The position numbers were made by a program, and so were the translations under genes. The notes under the pieces are model-generated. The model ran no database searches. It had not been told where the DNA came from and saw only the letters and a list, made by a program, of their open reading frames with translations. Shown here piece after piece: positions 1 through 13,500 of a stretch of 64,000 nt of DNA (position 1 is its first letter; each line of letters starts with the position of its first letter). The stretch comes from Gymnothorax reevesii (lineage: Eukaryota; Chordata; Actinopteri; Anguilliformes; Muraenidae): the NCBI GenBank assembly GCA_029721435.1, contig CM056583.1:52989620-53053619 (forward strand), given 5' to 3'.

Positions 1-1119
1 ATTGCATCCTTTGGCTAAAGCGCTAAAATTTGGCCTTGAATCCTCAAATTTCCATAGAAAAATTTTTGATTTAAAAAGCATTATACCCGAGTAACTAAAA
101 TATACATTATAAACACGATGCCAAACGAAGACAGATTACCAACGATGGAATCAGATTTTGACTAGCAGTCAACCGGATTCACCTCGTTTGATTTCTCGTC
201 ATTTTTCAAAATTGTGAGAGTGCTCAGTAATCGTGACACGGCTCCTTCCAGGTGCCCCTGTCGCCCAGCCCAAGATAAGGGAGCAGAAACAGAAAAGATA
301 CTTTTGCCAAAGACAGAGCAAGTTTGACAAATGACAAACGCGTCCATATTGCTCAGAGTAAGGATCCAGGTGAGCTCAGGCAGTTAGGGGACCACACTAA
401 TCACCATATGACAAAGGTCTTCCTCACATTCCACTCTATACGAGCCTCAGAGCAGAAGACTTCATGTGTTTGAGTCTGAGAACTACAGCCGCCACAGACA
501 AAAAGTTTCAAGCACTATCATCCTTGCTTTTAGTTAGACATTTAAAACAGAGGTGAGAATTGCACATGTTCAGCAGCACAGAATTGGAAAAAAATTACTG
601 CTCGGTATTAAATGGCCATAAAGACTCTGGGCGTTACCAACCAACAATGTATAATTTAGGATGAGTTCAACGAGTCTGACATGGATATCCTGGTTCAGGA
701 TGAAAGCACCAAAGCTTATTAATAAATTAATAATATCCTTGCTGTACTGCATCTCAAGTAGCTCCACGCTCCTCTGCATAATCTCTTTCATATCTTTTTC
801 TGGAAGATGCTTCAGCCCTGTTTTTCAACCTGCTCATACTGACATCTGTTAATATTAGTCACTATAATTCTTTGTGGCAGACCAAGAATGAAAATAGAGA
901 CAATTCAGAAACACACATTAACAAAGTCAAACAGGATTCAAATTCCTAATAATAATGAAATAAATCTGTCATTCAGCAAAGAAAGAAGGTCTTTATTGAT
1001 CTGCTCTTATCTGAAACTGCTTACTTGACTACTGCTCAGCAGAAATGACAGCTTTTTACCTAAATACCTCAGTTCTGCAGCCCAAAACAGTACTGTTAAG
1101 GTATAAACAAACCATACAC

Positions 1120-1151
<32 letters not shown>

Positions 1152-1157
1152 AAAAAA
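1120..1157. repeat. (CA)14 microsatellite followed by an A-run
   Basis: About fourteen uninterrupted CA units run straight into eleven adenines. Confidence 0.95.
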
Positions 1158-3322
1158 CATTCACAGCACTCTCCTGACAGGAAACTGTAAACACATTCCC
1201 ATCGCCACAGCAAAGAAGATTGAAAAGTAAAACAGTATTTAAGCAAAAAAAAAAAAAACTAGAGGTCTAAGGGTCCAAGGCCTCAAACAAGTTGAATAAT
1301 TATTTGTGTCATAGCAAAGCATATATAAAAATGTCCCATTCTGACAATGAAATATCATAGTACTGTAGCTCCTTGTATCTGACAGTAAGGATTTATCACG
1401 CTGCAACAGATATAAATTTAACGGATAGATGTCTGGGCACTCCATCAGGGCACACCTGTCCTTGGGGGAGTGAAATAATAATTCATGAAGATTGGGAAGA
1501 CAATTCAGATACTCCGTAGTCAACCACTATCACCATTCTAATTTAGTCTGGCTGGAGGGCTAGGAGCGAGAGTAGACGCCCCTCAGGCAAGATCTTCCCC
1601 AGGTCTCTGCCCATTTTCTCAGAAAGTGATTTTCCTTGCCACCAACAGCAGAAGGATTTCTCACTGAGATCTCTGTGGGGTCTAATATATTTGTTCAGTC
1701 CTTGTAGACATTATTCCTTTCTGAAAAGCGCCATGCAACTAATCTGATATGATACCAATACCAATCATACCAATTTGGTGGCGCGACTGAATAGCCCATT
1801 TATTGAGAGGTGCAATATCTAGAAATGACTAGATGCTTGTTTACAAATATAAATATTGTTGGATTAATATTTAATATTGACATTTAAATGCATAAGGTAG
1901 AGCGCTGGATGTCTGATGGTTTAATGAATGCAATGTAGTCCATCAAATGTTGCAGAAACTGAGCTTGTTTTTCCAGCTCATCTGGGTTACTGTACATGAA
2001 TATCGTATTATGACTGGCAAAGTATTGAGCACTCATAATCAGACAATTATTTCACCTTTGTTTAAGCAGAAAGGTCAACTGCAAACTCATTTCTCAAACA
2101 ACAATGACAGGGGGAGACAAGGTGGGTACCAAATTCAAAGGAAAGGACAATCATTGGGGAGGTGAGCTGGTGGCCGGACTGCAGGAGGTGGTAACTCGAC
2201 TGAATCTTTGAAGTTCATTCCCACAGTGAGTCAGGCCCACATATTCAAGAGCTTACAGAGTAGTTTCATGTCAAATGTATACATTTTTTCCCTAAATCTG
2301 TCTGAAAATGTTCCCAGCCCATCAAAGGATGTGAGTTGAGTGCTTTGATCGGGCTCAGAAAGATGGACGCCATTAGCCATTAACCTGGAAAACCTCATAA
2401 AAGCAGCAGAGTTCCAGGAGGCCTCATCTCTGCTAATCAGGAGCAGCTTGACCCCCAGTGTTTGTGGAGATGCTCACTGGTCCATTAGTCAGCCCTGAAC
2501 GATGGCATCACGGGGGGATTGGGGACGAATTGAAGGCCTTTTCTGAGGACTAGCAAACCGAAAATGAGCCAGTTCACACAAAAAGGACACAGTGAAAGGA
2601 CGCTTAGAACTGGTGGAAGCTAAAGCCCCGCGGCGAGTCACACTGACTACAGTTCCATTCATCTGGTGATTAAGTAGTCTGCTGCGCTGGGTGTGGGGAC
2701 CCACGCGTTTGATCAGGAATTGCAGTCGCACAGAGTATGAGGATGGAATGAGAAAGCAGAGGTTTCCCTGCTAGATAAACATGCAGGGTTACCACTGAGC
2801 AAGAGTGGTGACAAATGGTCAAAAAAACAGAACTTGAGAGGTGTGTCAATATGAATGAGAATATCCAAGGAGATCGATGCAACAAAAACATAGAAAGGAA
2901 AGAACTGTGCTGCACTTTCCTCCCAGCTTCAACTAATTACCCAGCAATAACTGATGTAAAAATAAAGACTGTCCTACCTCTTGACAGCTAAATGGTGTTT
3001 CAGGCTAGTTTACATGATAAAATGGTGTTCCTCTGATTGGTTTAACAGATTCTATTAAGATGTCTACTCATTGAAAACAAAAGCACCAGGAAGGATGTCA
3101 CCACCTTCGGGACCAGAGACAATCAAAATGCAAAGATTCAAAATCCATTCAAAAGCTCTTAACCAAAACTGCTTTAATATACAGATGGTTGGGAAAATGC
3201 AAGAAAAGAAGAAGCGCGAATAAACAAATTAGAAACTAGACAGTCCGGTTGCCCAAAACCACATGGGTGTAGCCCCCAAAAGCCCGCTTCTCCCCATTTT
3301 TGCGGATTATTTGGCCGAAACT

Positions 3323-3336
3323 GTTGCCATGGAAAC
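3323..3336. promoter_or_regulatory. Intronic RFX X-box-like palindrome
   Basis: GTTGCCATGGAAAC matches the RFX X-box (GTTGCCATGGNAAC) in both half-sites. It is in otherwise unique-looking intron DNA, about 39 kb from the promoter copy. Confidence 0.5.
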
Positions 3337-4397
3337 CAAAATATAAGTGTCTTAACTTAAGTTTAACGCATCCATACAACATATGAAAGTAATCGGTCAA
3401 AAATTACAGCCTGAAGCGTGTCCACATGGAAGTATCTATGGACACGGACACAACTGTGGCGGAGACAACAAGCATGAATCCATAGTAGCTACAATAATTA
3501 AAAAAAGGAATAAAGACTTCCTGGATCCGGCTCAGTAATGCTGCTCATCCGACTTCCTGGGATTAACTAAGTGTACTAAGACCAAACCAGAGAGAAATAA
3601 ACCGAAAATAAATCAAATCTGTTGATGGCAACTCAAGCAAAATGTTAGGCTCCTGCACCTAGGGGTTTCCAAGATATGGACCCTAAAAATCGGGGGGCCA
3701 CGCCCCAAGCAAATTGTGAACATTAATTTATAGGGATTTTGGAGGCCAATATCTTTGTATCAAATCACAGTAATGGGCTGAAAATTGCTGGCCAGGGTAA
3801 TTTGAGTGCATGCTTTCAGAATTTCTTGTCAATATTTATCTATCTCTTTTCATTTTCAAGATATTGACCTCTAAAATATGAAACTTTTTATTGGTGGAAA
3901 TCAAAAATTCAGTTTTCAAGGGCCCCCTATGAGGCCAGGATCCCTTACAGAGGCTAAATTGTGCTGGATTCCTTCTATTTGAGGACAGGTTTGACTGAAT
4001 AAGGACAATTGACTGTACTCAACGCCTAAGAGTGAAGTTAGGAGAAGTGAGGTTCATTCAATGCAGTCAAGCCTTGAGGGTGGGGATAAACAATTAAATG
4101 TTGTAGTTGGTTTTAAACTTTGTCATCTATGTTTGAAAACCAATGAGAAATGGTAAAATCATAGCCAACCAGGATAAATCCCACTGAAGACTCTTCAAGT
4201 CGTAGCAAACACATTCCAAACTTGTTCTTTAAAAGGTGAAGTTCAGCATCAATAGAGGCTGGTGAGGTCAGCATTAATGCCACCTATTTCCTATAGAGTC
4301 AGCAGTAAAAAAAAGTCTTTGGAACCTTGCCAGTTACTGAAAAATTATCACAGATTAGACTGTGAGGCATTTAAAACAGAAAAGAAATACCCTGTTC

Positions 4398-4435
4398 AAT
4401 AATAATAATAATAATTATTATTTCTTTTATTATTA

Positions 4436-4471
<36 letters not shown>
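4398..4471. repeat. (AAT)n / (ATT)n inverted microsatellite
   Basis: An AAT tract is followed at once by an ATT tract, so the two arms are self-complementary and can form a hairpin of about 20 bp. Confidence 0.9.
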
Positions 4472-4474
<3 letters not shown>

Positions 4475-7400
4475 GCTTTTATCATTAGTATGGAATGATC
4501 ATTAAGACACTTAAAATTTTCTAAAACATTAATAATAAATCACATTTATTACGCATCAGTCAGTCCCAATATGTTGAAGATATTCCTTGGTACATTAAAA
4601 GTGGATTTTCAAAAAAAGGGTTCCCGTAACAACAATGCAACACTGCTCCATGGGAAAAGGTAAGGGAACAGCCTATACAGAAAACCAAAGACATCTACTG
4701 TGTGTGCTCTGTGCCACAAAGGATGGTGCCTATACTGCATACAACACACAAGGGAGAGGCAGAGCAGGCGAACAGCAGGGCGAGGAGAGGGATGAGAACA
4801 GATCGTACGCCACTGAAACACTGCATGTTGCCATGCTGTGAGTCCTGAAGCGAAACGCATCCTGAGATGAAAGAATCTTCAGGAGTCGGAGTCGTGGTTG
4901 AGAGAAGAGCTTGACAATTAATACTCTGGAGGGGTGGAAGCGTGTCATGATGAGTGTGGTTGGGTTATGGCAGCTAGCACAACCGCCCCCTCCACTGTGT
5001 CCTTCAATATGGAGCTGGTGTACAGGCGCTACAGGCTAAGTAAGCCACGTTCAGAGCTATTCCAGAACCCAAAAACCCTGCCCATCCACCCAACAGAAAG
5101 CAACCATATCCTGAAACTCCCAGGCATCAGTCTTCAAGCCTCGCAGCAAAACAACCAATTTAGGCGTGTGTAACAGGACAATCAATGTGAATTTTTCAAA
5201 GCCAATAACAACTCTGCTATGAGCAGAGAGGCCATTTCCACACAAGTCAAGAAATACCGATGAAACATAAAATTCCCACATAAAATGGAATTCCAGAAAT
5301 ATGAATTCACACCAGTAAAGTCTGCAATTAGCCTTGGAATATGGATTTGTCAACATATGAGGGGGGGATACTGCAATATGGACAGATCAACCACTGCCTA
5401 AAACCACTAATAAAATTGCATTTTAGTGACCAGGAACAGAAGAGCATCATTATTCTGGCTCAAACATGGTGATAGCATCAAGACAGAGGCCCAGTGCCAC
5501 CACATGGGTCTTGGAAACAGTCCAAATTGTGTCTTCCAAGCCATAAATCTCAGTCAATGATTTTAATACCACTGGAACCGCAAAATTTGGAGCTATAAAA
5601 GGATTCATTACATGATTAAAAACTAAAGCTAACATGCAGTCAACTAGTTCATTAAAACAACCCAGCATTTTTATTTATTCACGATTTTCTAACTAAAGCT
5701 GTCAGTAAGCCAACCAGCTATTTGGGCATTCCTAAACATGCTTATCACAACACTCGTGTGAACGCCTACTGTTACTGTTACTGTGTCTCCTTCCATTCAG
5801 CAACCTGCATGTCTATTAGAAGTAATGTCTCCTTTGATTGGTTTACATCTCACATGTGCCCTTATCCCTGGCTATCCCTGTCTTGTCTCATTGTAACATC
5901 CTGATGTACCGGTTATGTGTATTTAATGTAATTGAGCTGCAAGTAGCTGGATTGCAATTTACTATTTGTTCTTTGAACCAGTCAGTATTTCCAAGAAGAA
6001 ACTAATTGCGTTTAAAAGTTAAACAAAACCTTTAATGACAGCATTTAACTGAAACTCTATTCCTTGCCTATTTAATTCAAACAAGCTCCCAAAAATAACA
6101 ATTCAACACTTAAACAGCTTAAAATACAGTACAATGGTAGATATAGGGTAAATTTATATTTATTAGGAGCCCCTTTCTCCATTACAGTGTACTGTATACG
6201 CGAAAGATTTCACTATCTTGCTGTGAAAATTTTTCATGGTGGCTCAACGGTTCCTCACCTTCTGCAATGTAGCAGAGGTAACCAAACAAGTGCATCCAGA
6301 GTCCTGAACAGTACATTTTGACTTTACAGAGGATCCAGTGGTACACTGCTGTTTTGAGCATTTTTCTGGGTAAACAGACCATGAGAACATTTTGGACTAC
6401 AAATTTTAGCAAAGCGGTTAACTGAGGAACAGTTTTAACCTATTATTGAAAGTTCTCTGCAAATTTGTCTCATTTTAATCTTTACATTTCAACACATCAA
6501 CACTGAGTCCTTGAAAGAGTTACACCTGATGTGTGGGCTGAAAAAGGCAACTGGGTCGAGATACTCGTAACGGCTTGGCATCTCCATGGCGACACTTTAA
6601 CGAGCCAGCGCGTGGCCTTCAGTGTCGCCAACAGGGCGTTATTTACAACCAAGGATGAAAGGCTCGAGAAAGAAACACAAAAAAACCCCTGACACACACA
6701 AAACTAAACCGGTGAAAACACACCTCTCCCCGAGCCAAAATACAGAATGCCTTGCAGAGGAGTGGCAGAGCCCCTGCTATCAATGCTTTTTCCTCTTATC
6801 CTTAGATAACAATGTAGTCTTAACGGGGAGACCGAAAGGTACGACGTGACCCCGAGCAAACACAGGGCTTCGTCATTAGCCTGCTGTTTTGGTGGTCGAC
6901 TGTGCCTCGTTTGTGGGAGTTTTCACAGGCATAAAATTTGCTGCTCATAGTCGTTTGGGTTTGTTTAACCTGCTAATCAAGTCAAAGGAAAAATTAACTG
7001 TTTCATAGCTGAAGGAAAGGGACACCGAGATGAAAAAATCTATTTCATCAGTAAAGCCTTTTTGTGAAGTTTGTGTCATGAGACTGAAAATCATCAATTT
7101 TCTCCTTGGAAAATGTTAGCATGATTTAAGTAACTCTTTCCTTGACAGGTGAAAATTTTGTGAGAATCGAGCAAAAAGTATTTTATCTCATATGCAATAT
7201 TTTTGTCCAATAAACTACTTGCAAAAAAAAAAAGCCATAGACATATGATTTTCTTTATACAATGGTAAATTACAACCAAAATTCTGTAAAAGATTACACA
7301 TTATGGAAAATGCAAATGAAATCAAAAAGACATGATCTGAAAAGTCCACTCACCCAGTCATACGTTGAAAACACTTCAACCAGACATTATTTCATGCTTT

Positions 7401-9020
7401 AACTTTTGAGTTCAATTGTTTCTTAAAAATGCAAGTGCATCTCAAATTAGATCAACGGCATACTTCAAAAAAGTTGGTGCAAGAGCAATAATGATGTAGC
7501 AATTTGCATAAAGGTTAGGGATAGGTGAAACAGGTGGTGCTAAACTTGAGCTAACTGCACTATATAGTGTAAAGGCAGTCTCCAAAAAAAGGCTTAGTCC
7601 CCCCAAAACAAAGATGGGTTGAGACTTATCAACTTACAAAGGGACGCAGGATGTTATGATCCATCACTGCGAACACAATTAACCAAAGACAAATCAATAG
7701 GATTTCACCATCAGCAGTACAAAAAAAAAAACAGAAGGAATTTGGTCAAATCTCTGCATTAAATGGGCACAGCAAAACACTACTTTTCAATACGCATGAT
7801 CTCCAGTACTTCAGACGTTACAGTCTATAGAGCTGTCGTGTTACTGTAATGGATATCACAACCTGGCCTAGGAAACACTTGGGGAAACCTTTCTATGTCC
7901 ACACCATTAATTGCTTCTATATGGGAAAAAAACAAATAAATAAAACTACCACCATGTTCTCTGAACTAAACACAACAAGGACTACCCACGCTGTTATCAG
8001 CATCAGGTCCAAAACCCAGCATCCATCAAGTATGGGAGTGTGTCAGTGCATGTGGCATGGGCGACTTGCACATTCAAGAGGGATGCATAACATTCAAATG
8101 CATAAATTTTTCAAATTTTGGAGCCACATATGCTGCCATGTAGACATTGTCCATTTCAGGGATGTCCCTGCATATTCAAGACAAATCCAAAACATATTCC
8201 GCTTGGATTCCAAGTGTATGGTGCCATAAGCATAGTGTGGGGTGCTAGACTGGCCTGTCTGCAGTCCTCAGCTGTCCCTAATTGATAATGTATGACATAT
8301 TATGATGCAAAATATAGGGTAAATACCACTGCAGTGCAAACACTTACATAATGGAGGAAAATTCAGCTTGCAAGACTTGCCCAAATGCTTAATAAGTTTG
8401 ATGTTACACAGTGCTCAATAGTTGACTCTGCATTCTTTTTTGAACTGTGTTGTAGTCATCAAATTGTGCATTCCTTTTGGCAATTAAAGTCACATTACAA
8501 CTTCATGTGTTGTTTAACTGTTTTATTATAGTAGATGTTAAATGGACATTTTTTTTGGCTATTGCAGTTGGCAAAGAACGATTCTTGTGGAAGATGACAA
8601 GAAAGCACAGATATAAACAAGTGTGTCCCTTTTGCAGGCATAATGAACACCTCTGTTCATAGTTTTGTTGAAACAAACAAGCTCACATTGCAGTGAAACT
8701 AAATGAAAAATGTAATAAATGACTACAAAGTTTTGATCATTGCAGACCCTGGATAATCACTTTTTCATGCATTGATCACTCCATTGTGGACACAGCAAAG
8801 TGCTGAGTAAAATAAGTGTAGCTCCAGCAAGAAGCAGGCGTCATTTCCATATCCAGTGTAATCCAGTGAAAATGGAAAATAATCAAGCAAAATATTTGGG
8901 CCGGTCTTCAAGCAACATTATGCAGCTGTTTTATCTTCAAATACCAGCCTCAAAAATCTCTTTTTTTGACACAAGGAACACTATGCAACTTTGGCTAATC
9001 GATTGAAATCAACCGATTGG

Positions 9021-9175
9021 GGCGGCACGGTGGCGTAGTGGTTAGCACTGCTCGCCTCACAGCAAGAAGGTCGGGAGTTCGAATCTGGCCTGGGGCCTTT
9101 CTGTGTAGAGTTTACATGTTCTCCCCGTGTTCACATGGGTTTCCTCCGGATACTTCCCCCACCCACAAAATCACG
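9021..9175 (+). repeat. tRNA-derived SINE
   Basis: The head GGCGGCACGGTGGCGTAGTG, an A-box-like segment TGGCGTAGTGGTTAGCAC (9031-9048) and a B-box-like GAGTTCGAATC (9077-9087) show a tRNA-derived RNA polymerase III promoter. The body that follows (CATGTTCTCCCCGTGTTCAC and the GGGTTTCCTCCGG block) is shared by a very common fish SINE family. The 3' end is not sharp. Confidence 0.8.
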
Positions 9176-11803
9176 CATCATAGCAAAATATCCTAACCAA
9201 GATACTGCTTAAAACTGTGTAATGATTCCTGGCACTATCCATGTCAATACTACCAATTTCAGCTCACTATAAAATGTATTCTCAGTAAGGACATAATTGT
9301 AGAAAAGAAGAGATCACACAAGATGTTTACAGTTGAAGCAAAGAACAGAAAAAGAGAGCGTGACCAAGCGTCAGACCAGAGTAAACCTTGGACTAGTAAG
9401 AAGTCAGAGCTTTGTGAAATTAAATGCTGCAAGCCTGAGGCAGAGCTGCCTTCCTGCTGTTGTGGTAACATAATTTATTTTATATATATCCTTTATTTAA
9501 CCAGGGAGGTCCCATTCTGTTTCATTGCCATTTTCCTGATGGATTAATATTACTAATACTTGCACGTAGTTTATTGCACTAATCAGCATATTTCAGACCA
9601 CACAAACTTGGTCTAGAAAGATAGGGGCCTTAAGGTTTTCAGAGTGGTGGAATATAAACTCTGTGCATTTAGAATACATGCTTTATTTGAAAGTGGAAAA
9701 TTATCAAAATTCACTGATACAGGACATAGAAATGTGTATCATATCACAGCTGACAGACTGTCCAGTGGCTGACCCCAGTTTATCTCACTGACGGTCAACA
9801 TAATATACACTGCTAATTGGTAAAAACGCAAATGGAACAATTCAAGTGAAACATCTTTTGCCTCAGAAAGTTAATATTCTTTTGGAAAATAGCTCTGGCG
9901 ATTAACACTCAAAAGCATATTGGTTTTCTTTGGCTCAAAATACACAACACAACTATTAAAAATGATGACTGGTTTATAGAGCAGAGGCAGGCCCTAATGG
10001 TTTAGGTTGTGCAGAGTCTACGGTTTTTATTGCATCTCAAAAATGCGCTCAGGATGCTTGAAGTGCTTTGAAAAAAAAGGCCAATTAGAGGACACAATGA
10101 AAATAAACAAGCACACACGGCATAAAAGTGCCAACAGTTTCAACCTGAGACACATTGAATAAATTACGAGTAAACAAATTAATGAATGTAGACCTACCCC
10201 TTTAAATGAACGTCAATAATCTTTCTTATAATGCATACTTTTTTGCCATAGTAGTGCCTTGCAATAGTATCACACTGAGATAAATATCTCAATAGCTACA
10301 AGCAAATATATTTGGGCATACGTCCTACAGTCTGGAGGCATTTCATAGACACAATGTTTGTTTTCAGACTCTAAACTCCAGCGCACTAGACCAGAAAACA
10401 CTTGAACGAGGTTAAAGTATTGACTGCCAGCTTTGATACGTGGGAATTCATATTGTTGATACCATGCAGGAAACACAGCCTTTTTTGTTATTTTACAAAC
10501 ATGCCACAATCAAAATAATAACAAACAGCAGAGTGGGACTATGTGAGCATACGGTCATCTGTACAATGAGAATATCATGTTTACGCCTCCTTAGATGCAA
10601 TTTATACTAGAGTGATTACTTTATTGCAGGATTTTCCACTCTTTGCCCAGGTAAGATGGGAGGTACATCGCCTATAACCAATACATAGCTAGTTTGCGCA
10701 ATCTCTACCTTTCTCTTTAAGACGGGCCCAGCTAGGTTCAGTTAACAGCTCCTGTAGCTGGGTCTGCCCGCGTCTGGCCGAGCATAAACAGCATGTCTGC
10801 TGCCCCGAGCAGGTAACGCAGGGCTCACGGACAACGCGCTGTGTTTTCCGCTGAGACGCACAAAGCAGGAAATTGCATCCACGTTGCCTGGCGATGCCCG
10901 CACTACTGGAATCAATCATTAACCGTGATGTTTTCCCCGCGTCATTGGCACTGCAAGGCGGATTGGGTGCGGCCAATGAATGGGTCAGAGTCCACACCCC
11001 CCCTCCCAAAAAAAAGCTGGGTTCTGAGTATTTTTACAGGGTCCCAGTCTGTCCCGAGCTTTAGAACTGGCTTTGCTGGGTTCTGCTGGGTTCTGCGGGG
11101 ACAAGGGAACACTAACCACACGCTGATGCTCGGAAAAAAAAAAAAAGAAAAGTAAAAAAAGAGCAGCACTGAAGACCTTGAAAGTAAGTCGGGGCACACC
11201 TTATCCCAAAATAATTGTGGGAGAGCATCATTCCACCCATGGATGACTTCTCTCGATCTCCACCATTACTAACGCAGGGACTGTGTTACAGCATTTTTAA
11301 AAAGGCACCAATCCCAAATGACACAACATTGAGGTGCTATATTGAGGGTGTCAGGGTGCCATCTTCATAAAGAATACATTTCAAAAACCCTCTTCTTCAA
11401 GTGACACCTTTGATTTTTCACTAAAAAAAAAGCAGTAAGAACTGAAATTACAATTTTAATTCAGAGCACTAACAAACAGTATGCAGTATAGCCAACAACC
11501 TGCGCAAAAACTTTCAGGCATTCCGCCATCTTGTGCGGTATTCAAATATATTACATTCTTGTATTTCAGATATACTGGAAAGTGTAAATGAAAATGGAAC
11601 ATTAAACATGATCCGAAACAGGGTTGTACAAAGTCATACATCCCCAATTTATAATGTGGAAATGTCCGTTACAAGGACTATTAATCAATGTGCTTTTTTT
11701 TTTCCACCACAAGGAACCATTTAAAGAAGCAGAAAAAAACAAGGCACTTGAAAGGATACGAGATGGATAAAGATGCGCCAAGACCCATCAGTTCTCACAT
11801 ATA
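9176..11803. other. Intron stretch without recognisable gene
   Basis: No conserved coding segment is visible. Positions 9480-9530 (a CTTTATTTAACCAGG-type piece) look like the tail of a dispersed repeat. Positions 10690-11110 are locally GC-rich with frames open on both strands, but nothing resembling a known protein. Confidence 0.4.
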
Positions 11804-13044
11804 CAGTAGTATCCAGTGATAATTATACACCACCACTTTTGTGTAAAAGGGGTCCAAATATATTCCTTCTTTAGATTTTTTGGTGAAAATGCATTGAAAA
11901 ATACTACTGTAGGCAGTGAGAACAAAAAAAAAATCATCTCCACAAGTGTACGGAGGTAAAAACATGAGTAATGCATAAAAACACTAAAAACATCGATTTT
12001 TATAACAATTGAAATGTGTCGCAAATTATTATTTTTTTGGCTCTTGCAAAGCATTAAAGCATGTTTGAAGGTTCATTCCAACATAACTGATGCAAAAAAA
12101 ATTGCTCAAAATGGTTTGAGCAATATTATTTAGCAAAACTACCTCTATTATATTATTATGATATTAATAGCGGCAGAAGTGAAGGGATGAAAGTATCACG
12201 ATCTACCATTTCCAGACGCCTGTGTGAAAATGGTCTGATTGATTCTGTTGCTGCCAAGAGCTGGCAACGTAAAAAAAAGACTCGAGTTGCCAAGAAATTC
12301 AAGGATTGGACACTGAGAGACTGGAAACAAGTCCTTTGAACCGATGAATCAAAATTTGAAATTTTCTAATCCAAAAACAGAATTTACGTGCGCCATAAAG
12401 TTGGAGAAAGATTCAAAAATGACTTCAACCCCCTTATTAAAACATGGAGGTGACCATATTATGGTTTGGGGTTCAGTCTGTTTGAAGGGAGCCGGTGATC
12501 TCATAAAAGTCGACAGAACCATGGAAAAAAAGAGGTACCACAGCATCCTTGTGAGGCACGCATTGCCATCAGTGAAGAAGGATTTAATTTTCAACAAGAT
12601 AATGACCCTTAACACACTTCTAAGTTCAAGAATGATCTCAGTTGGTAAGAATCATCTGGTGACATTAAAGTCATAATTTGGCCTGCTCGAAGTCCAGACC
12701 AAATCTGGGATTTGCTTGATACCAAGATAAACAAATCTCTTGCAATACTGAAATAATCTCTTGGGAATGAACTTCCAACCATATGGAATGGTAAAGAAAG
12801 TGAGAAAATAAAAAATATGTGAAAACTGTGTCTGAAAGATTAAATGCTGCAATCAAAGCAAAGGGTGGCCGCACTAAATATTGACTTTTTCTGTCAAAAA
12901 CACATAATTATTTTTGTTTTGAACATATATTGTTATTCATTTACGAATTTCTATCTACATGATCCAATATAACATGAAATTAGTACTTGGATTTCTGATT
13001 TATTTTCTTTTTGTGAAGTGTATCATCTTCACTCCACACTACTG
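11804..13044 (+). mobile_element. Dead Tc1-like DNA transposon with TA target duplication
   Basis: The left end CAGTAGTATCCAGTGA (from 11804) is repeated in inverted form at the right end (finishing ACTCCACACTACTG at 13044), and both ends are flanked by TA (11802-11803 and 13045-13046). The length of 1241 bp, TA borders and internal transposase remnant fit the Tc1 branch of Tc1/mariner. The inverted ends agree only partly past the first 30 bp, so this is an old copy. Confidence 0.85.
12186..12890 (+). pseudogene. Tc1-like transposase remnant
   Basis: The frame beginning near 12186 reads a helix-turn-helix-type segment (SRSTISRRLCENGL), then the first catalytic block TDESKFEIF near 12341 with its aspartate intact, a broken stretch of the YVRHKVGERF type, and the second block QQDNDP near 12590. 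The gene is dead. The Trp codon before TDES is now a stop, the Lys after QQDNDP is a stop, several frame changes occur, and the third block (normally SPDLNPIE) has degenerated to SPDQIWDLL. The family carries out cut-and-paste transposition at TA sites. Its amino-terminal DNA-binding part is too decayed to read. Confidence 0.85.
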
Positions 13045-13257
13045 TATAGCCATTAAGTCATCAAATATCAGTCATATAAAGCTTTATTTTTTCATCAAGA
13101 CTAACAAGCAGAGTACAGAGACCGTAGATCTCAACACATGCCCCAAGCTTAATAATTGAGGAACCAGACTGAATTATCTAGTGGCTCAAAAACATTTGTT
13201 AAGCTCTTGCCTCACATTCTGACATCTGCGCTCATTATACCTCCTCTAGAAAGAAAT

Positions 13258-13500
13258 ATGCCTTCACCGACGTTTGTTTGTTCGTTCATCAGCTGACAAT
13301 ATATCTCAAAAAGTGATGGATAGATGTCAACCAAATTAAGTGTGTTGACAGATACTTAGCTACGAAGGATGTGATTAAATTTTGGGGAAGATCCGAAGGT
13401 CTCATATTCTTGATCCAGGAACCAAAAGAATTTCTATGCGGGCAAAATCTGCACTGTCGAGGAACATTTACCACTCGTGTTCAATGATAATTCCTCCACC
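13258..13500 (-). repeat. Unclassified fish repeat (GTTTGTTTGTTCG / CTCCACC-ended type)
   Basis: On the minus strand this begins GGTGGAGGAATTATCATTG and ends in a GAACGAACAAACAAACG run. The internal order (ATCTATCCATCACTTTTTGAGATATATTG) resembles a dispersed, non-coding repeat group with short tetramer runs. Five other candidates are listed separately. Confidence 0.4.

Larger units (their letters stand above)
1..9010. other. Intron stretch without recognisable gene or transposon
   Basis: The open frames are short, unconserved-looking and unrelated between strands. Visible features are a CA repeat (1120-1147), an AAT/ATT repeat (4398-4471), the X-box at 3323 and several A-runs. Positions 3660-3930 read like an old repeat fragment, but I cannot assign it. 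Confidence 0.5.

Noticed and set aside
10689..11199. Several 60-106 codon frames on both strands.
   Set aside because: Low-complexity and compositionally driven, with no recognisable domain.
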